A program made the translations under genes and the position numbers. Shown piece by piece: positions 21,354 to 23,486 of a stretch of DNA of 23,486 bases. The DNA comes from Clostridiales bacterium (GTDB lineage: Bacteria; Bacillota; Clostridia; Oscillospirales; Acutalibacteraceae). Under the pieces are notes generated by a model that was given only the letters and a program-made list of their open reading frames with translations, had not been told where the DNA came from and did no database searches. How positions within the stretch are numbered: the first letter of the stretch is position 1; each line of letters starts with the position of its first letter. The stretch covers positions 1-23,486 of the forward strand of contig JAJBVC010000029.1 of NCBI GenBank assembly GCA_020860025.1, read 5' to 3'.

Positions 21354-23251
21354 TTTTTCTCCTTTTCTTTTGGATTTATTTTTTCAAGATAAACGGCTGA
21401 AAGTCCGTTCAGCTTTAATCCGATACTTTGTTCAAGGGAGTGCATAGGCTGCTTTTTAGCCTTGTACGTGCCTGAAAGTCTTGCCTTGCTGCCACCGTAT
21501 TTTGCAAGAGATGTGTCCAAAATAACTTTGTATGAAGCCATTTCGGGAACGCCGATTCTGTATTCGTCAAAGCTGTTCGGCGTAAAGTTAAATACGGCGA
21601 TGATTTCATTCTTTTTCTTATCAATACGCCTAAAGGCAATAATTGAGTTTGCGTTATCCTCGCTTGAAATCCACTGAAAGCCCTCCCAGCTGTAGTCAAT
21701 TTCCCACAGAGCGGGATGCGCTTTGTAAAATTTGTTAAGCTCTTTAGTAAAGCCCTGAAGCTTTTTGTGTTTGTCATAATCAAGGAGCAGCCAGTCGAGT
21801 CCCTGCTTGTAATTCCATTCTATGAACTGACCGAATTCCGAACCCATAAACAGCAGCTTTTTGCCGGGATGAGCAAACATATACGCAAGAAACAGCCTTA
21901 TTCCGTCAAATTTCATATCATAGTCGCCCGGCATTTTGTTAATAAGACTTGCTTTGCCGTGTACAACCTCATCGTGACTTATTGGCAAAATAAAGTTTTC
22001 GCTGAATGCATAAAAGAAGCTGAATGTTATACAGTTGTGATTGCCTTTTCTGAAAAGCGGATCCATAGACGTGTAACGAAGCATATCGTTCATCCAGCCC
22101 ATATTCCACTTAAAATTAAATCCGAGTCCGCCGATTGAGGTCGGCATTGTAATCATAGGCCATGCGGTTGATTCCTCGGCAATCATCATAACGTCGGGAT
22201 GCTCTTTAAACATTGCGCAGTTAAGCTCTTTGAAAAATTCAACAGCTTCAAGATTTTCTCTTCCGCCGTTTTTGTTCGGAGTCCACTGACCGTTTTCTCT
22301 GCCGTAGTCGAGGTAAAGCATTGAAGCAACTGCGTCAACACGCAAGCCATCAAAGTGAAATTCGTCAACCCAGTACATTGCGGACGAAATTAAAAATGAT
22401 TTAACTTCATTTTTACCGTAGTCAAAAACTCTTGTGCCCCATTCCTTATGCTCGCCTTTTTTTAAATCACTGTATTCATATGTGCATTCGCCGTCAAATT
22501 CATACAGTCCGTGAGCGTCTTTCGGAAAATGAGCCGGTACCCAGTCGAGTATAACTCCTATTTCAGCCTTGTGACATACATCAATAAAATATTTTAAATC
22601 GTCCGGCGTACCGTATCGTGATGTAGGTGAAAAATAACCTGTTACCTGATAGCCCCACGAGCCGTCAAACGGATATTCCATAATCGGCATCATTTCAATA
22701 TGCGTGTAGCCCATATTCTTAACGTAAGGCACAAGCTCGTCTGCCATTTGCCTGTAGGAGAGAAAATCACCGTTTTCGTGTTGTTTCCACGAGCCGAAGT
22801 GTATTTCGTATATATTTACAGGCTGTTCAAGAATATTTTGATTTTTCTTTTTATCGTACCATTTGCCGTCTTTCCATTTGTGATTTTTACTTTCATATAC
22901 CTTTGAAGCGGTGCCCGGTCGTGTTTCGCTGTGAACTGCATACGGGTCGGCTTTCATTATTACCGTACCCGATTTTGTTGTAATAGCATATTTGTAGCAG
23001 TCATAAATATTTATACCGTCAATTTCCGCTTCCCAGATTTCTTGTGAAATCTTCGTCATTTTATTTTTGCTTGTATCCCAGCCGTTAAAGTCACCGGCAA
23101 CGCTTACGGCTTCAGCGTGAGGTGCCCAGAGCCTGAATACAAAAGTATCGTCAGTAATCTTATGACAGCCGAAGAATTCATATGATTTATAATTTTTTCC
23201 GCTGTGAAAAAGATAGACGGGAAAATCGTATTCTTTTTTCATTTTTGTCAT
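21329..23251 (-). CDS. glgB: 1,4-alpha-glucan branching enzyme (GH13)
   Basis: Introduces alpha-1,6 branches into glycogen. A CBM48 domain at about 25-115 (FRLWAPHAEAVSVAGDFNGW) precedes the GH13 barrel. Catalytic residues are the nucleophile Asp306 in DGLRVDAV, the acid/base Glu359 in IAEEST and Asp427 in SHDEVVHGK. A beta-sandwich C-terminus ends at residue 640, usual for the family. AAGGAG 7 bases upstream selects the ATG at 23251 rather than the in-frame ATG at 23242. It is the first gene of the operon. Its last 25 bases overlap the start of glgC. Confidence 0.96.
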   Translation of the reverse strand: MTKMKKEYDFPVYLFHSGKNYKSYEFFGCHKITDDTFVFRLWAPHAEAVSVAGDFNGWDTSKNKMTKISQEIWEAEIDGINIYDCYKYAITTKSGTVIMKADPYAVHSETRPGTASKVYESKNHKWKDGKWYDKKKNQNILEQPVNIYEIHFGSWKQHENGDFLSYRQMADELVPYVKNMGYTHIEMMPIMEYPFDGSWGYQVTGYFSPTSRYGTPDDLKYFIDVCHKAEIGVILDWVPAHFPKDAHGLYEFDGECTYEYSDLKKGEHKEWGTRVFDYGKNEVKSFLISSAMYWVDEFHFDGLRVDAVASMLYLDYGRENGQWTPNKNGGRENLEAVEFFKELNCAMFKEHPDVMMIAEESTAWPMITMPTSIGGLGFNFKWNMGWMNDMLRYTSMDPLFRKGNHNCITFSFFYAFSENFILPISHDEVVHGKASLINKMPGDYDMKFDGIRLFLAYMFAHPGKKLLFMGSEFGQFIEWNYKQGLDWLLLDYDKHKKLQGFTKELNKFYKAHPALWEIDYSWEGFQWISSEDNANSIIAFRRIDKKKNEIIAVFNFTPNSFDEYRIGVPEMASYKVILDTSLAKYGGSKARLSGTYKAKKQPMHSLEQSIGLKLNGLSAVYLEKINPKEKEKKWHTKVML

Positions 23252-23277
23252 TTCGTATCTCCTTGTCGCAAAAAAAG

Positions 23278-23289
23278 GTCAATTTTGAC
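23278..23289. promoter_or_regulatory. Palindrome in the glgB leader
   Basis: GTCAATTTTGAC is a 5-2-5 palindrome between the glgB promoter and its ribosome site, a typical repressor position. Its edge forms GCGTCAAA on the minus strand, the same word found twice in the GH51 leader repeat. No regulator family could be assigned. Confidence 0.35.
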
Positions 23290-23312
23290 GCAATTTTAAT
23301 CTGCTTTTATTT

Positions 23313-23341
23313 ATAATACCACTATTGTTTGCCATAATCAA
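23313..23341 (-). promoter_or_regulatory. glgBCDA promoter
   Basis: On the minus strand TTGATT (23336-23341) and TATTAT (23313-23318) are separated by 17 bases, about 60 bases before the glgB ATG. No other convincing promoter was seen inside the operon. Confidence 0.65.
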
Positions 23342-23364
23342 GGATTTATTTGGTTAGTTTGTTA

Positions 23365-23403
23365 CAAAATAAAAAATTATTTATTAAAAATATGTTTATT
23401 TTG
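23365..23403. repeat. AT-rich inverted repeat upstream of the glgB promoter
   Basis: CAAAATAAA (23365-23373) and TTTATTTTG (23395-23403) are a perfect 9-bp inverted repeat with 21 bases between, some 25-60 bases upstream of the -35. It could be a regulator site or simply AT-rich UP-type DNA. The rest of the terminal stretch (to 23486) shows no gene. Confidence 0.3.
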
Positions 23404-23486
23404 TTAGAAAAAGCAGACGGCTGTTTTGTGTAATAAAAATTACAAATTTGATTTATTTTAGTATTGAACAAAAGTCTGTTTATATG

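Noticed and set aside
21716..22138. 140-residue plus-strand open frame inside glgB
   Set aside because: It lies wholly antisense to the conserved catalytic part of glgB and has no start signals; a shadow frame.

Overview
The window looks like a chromosome segment of a low-GC, obligately anaerobic, fibre-degrading gut Firmicute of the Ruminococcus/Oscillospiraceae type. The evidence is a paired GlgC/GlgD glycogen operon, an oxygen-sensitive class III ribonucleotide reductase, sigma-A promoters (TTGACA/TATAAT with 16-17 bp spacers), purine-rich ribosome binding sites, secreted Thr/Ser-rich proteins and a GH51 arabinofuranosidase. The species assignment is inference; no ribosomal RNA is present.

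Layout. (1) 1-323: a minus-strand tRNA-Pro(CGG) with its terminator, followed downstream (in its own direction) by two repeated fragments that resemble only the acceptor 3' end of that tRNA, one with its own terminator. (2) 422-5052: a strong promoter, an unusual 13-bp tandem repeat, then three co-directional genes (membrane-anchored GH51 arabinofuranosidase, D-2-hydroxyacid dehydrogenase, secreted endonuclease/exonuclease/phosphatase lipoprotein) closed by a terminator. (3) 5111-6309: a 5'-truncated, frameshifted remnant of a large alpha-helical protein. (4) 6469-8813: nrdD on the minus strand, with a good promoter and an NrdR-box-like palindrome; no nrdG is nearby. (5) 9041-10537: a CDP-glycerol-glycerophosphotransferase-like gene with a TTG start. 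(6) 10536-11926: a minus-strand unit of an iron alcohol dehydrogenase and a 59-residue Cys-containing protein. (7) 12032-13454: a stand-alone E2 acyltransferase-like protein, a polypyrimidine tandem repeat, and a 39-residue acidic peptide gene behind a hairpin. (8) 13473-17565: hpt, then a cobalamin riboswitch, a lipoprotein and a large wall/membrane-anchored protein that resemble the two domains of animal intrinsic factor/transcobalamin, then an O6-alkylguanine-DNA methyltransferase, ending in a strong terminator. (9) 17592-23341: glgB-glgC-glgD-glgA on the minus strand from one promoter, the complete route from glucose-1-phosphate to branched glycogen.

The most interesting part is 14126-17022. 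A B12-sensing riboswitch precedes two surface proteins built from DUF4430 (transcobalamin beta-type) and alpha/alpha-toroid-like modules. This suggests a Gram-positive, cell-surface cobalamin capture system analogous to intrinsic factor but with rearranged domain order. Cobalamin binding is an inference from riboswitch context and domain resemblance; it is not shown by the sequence alone.
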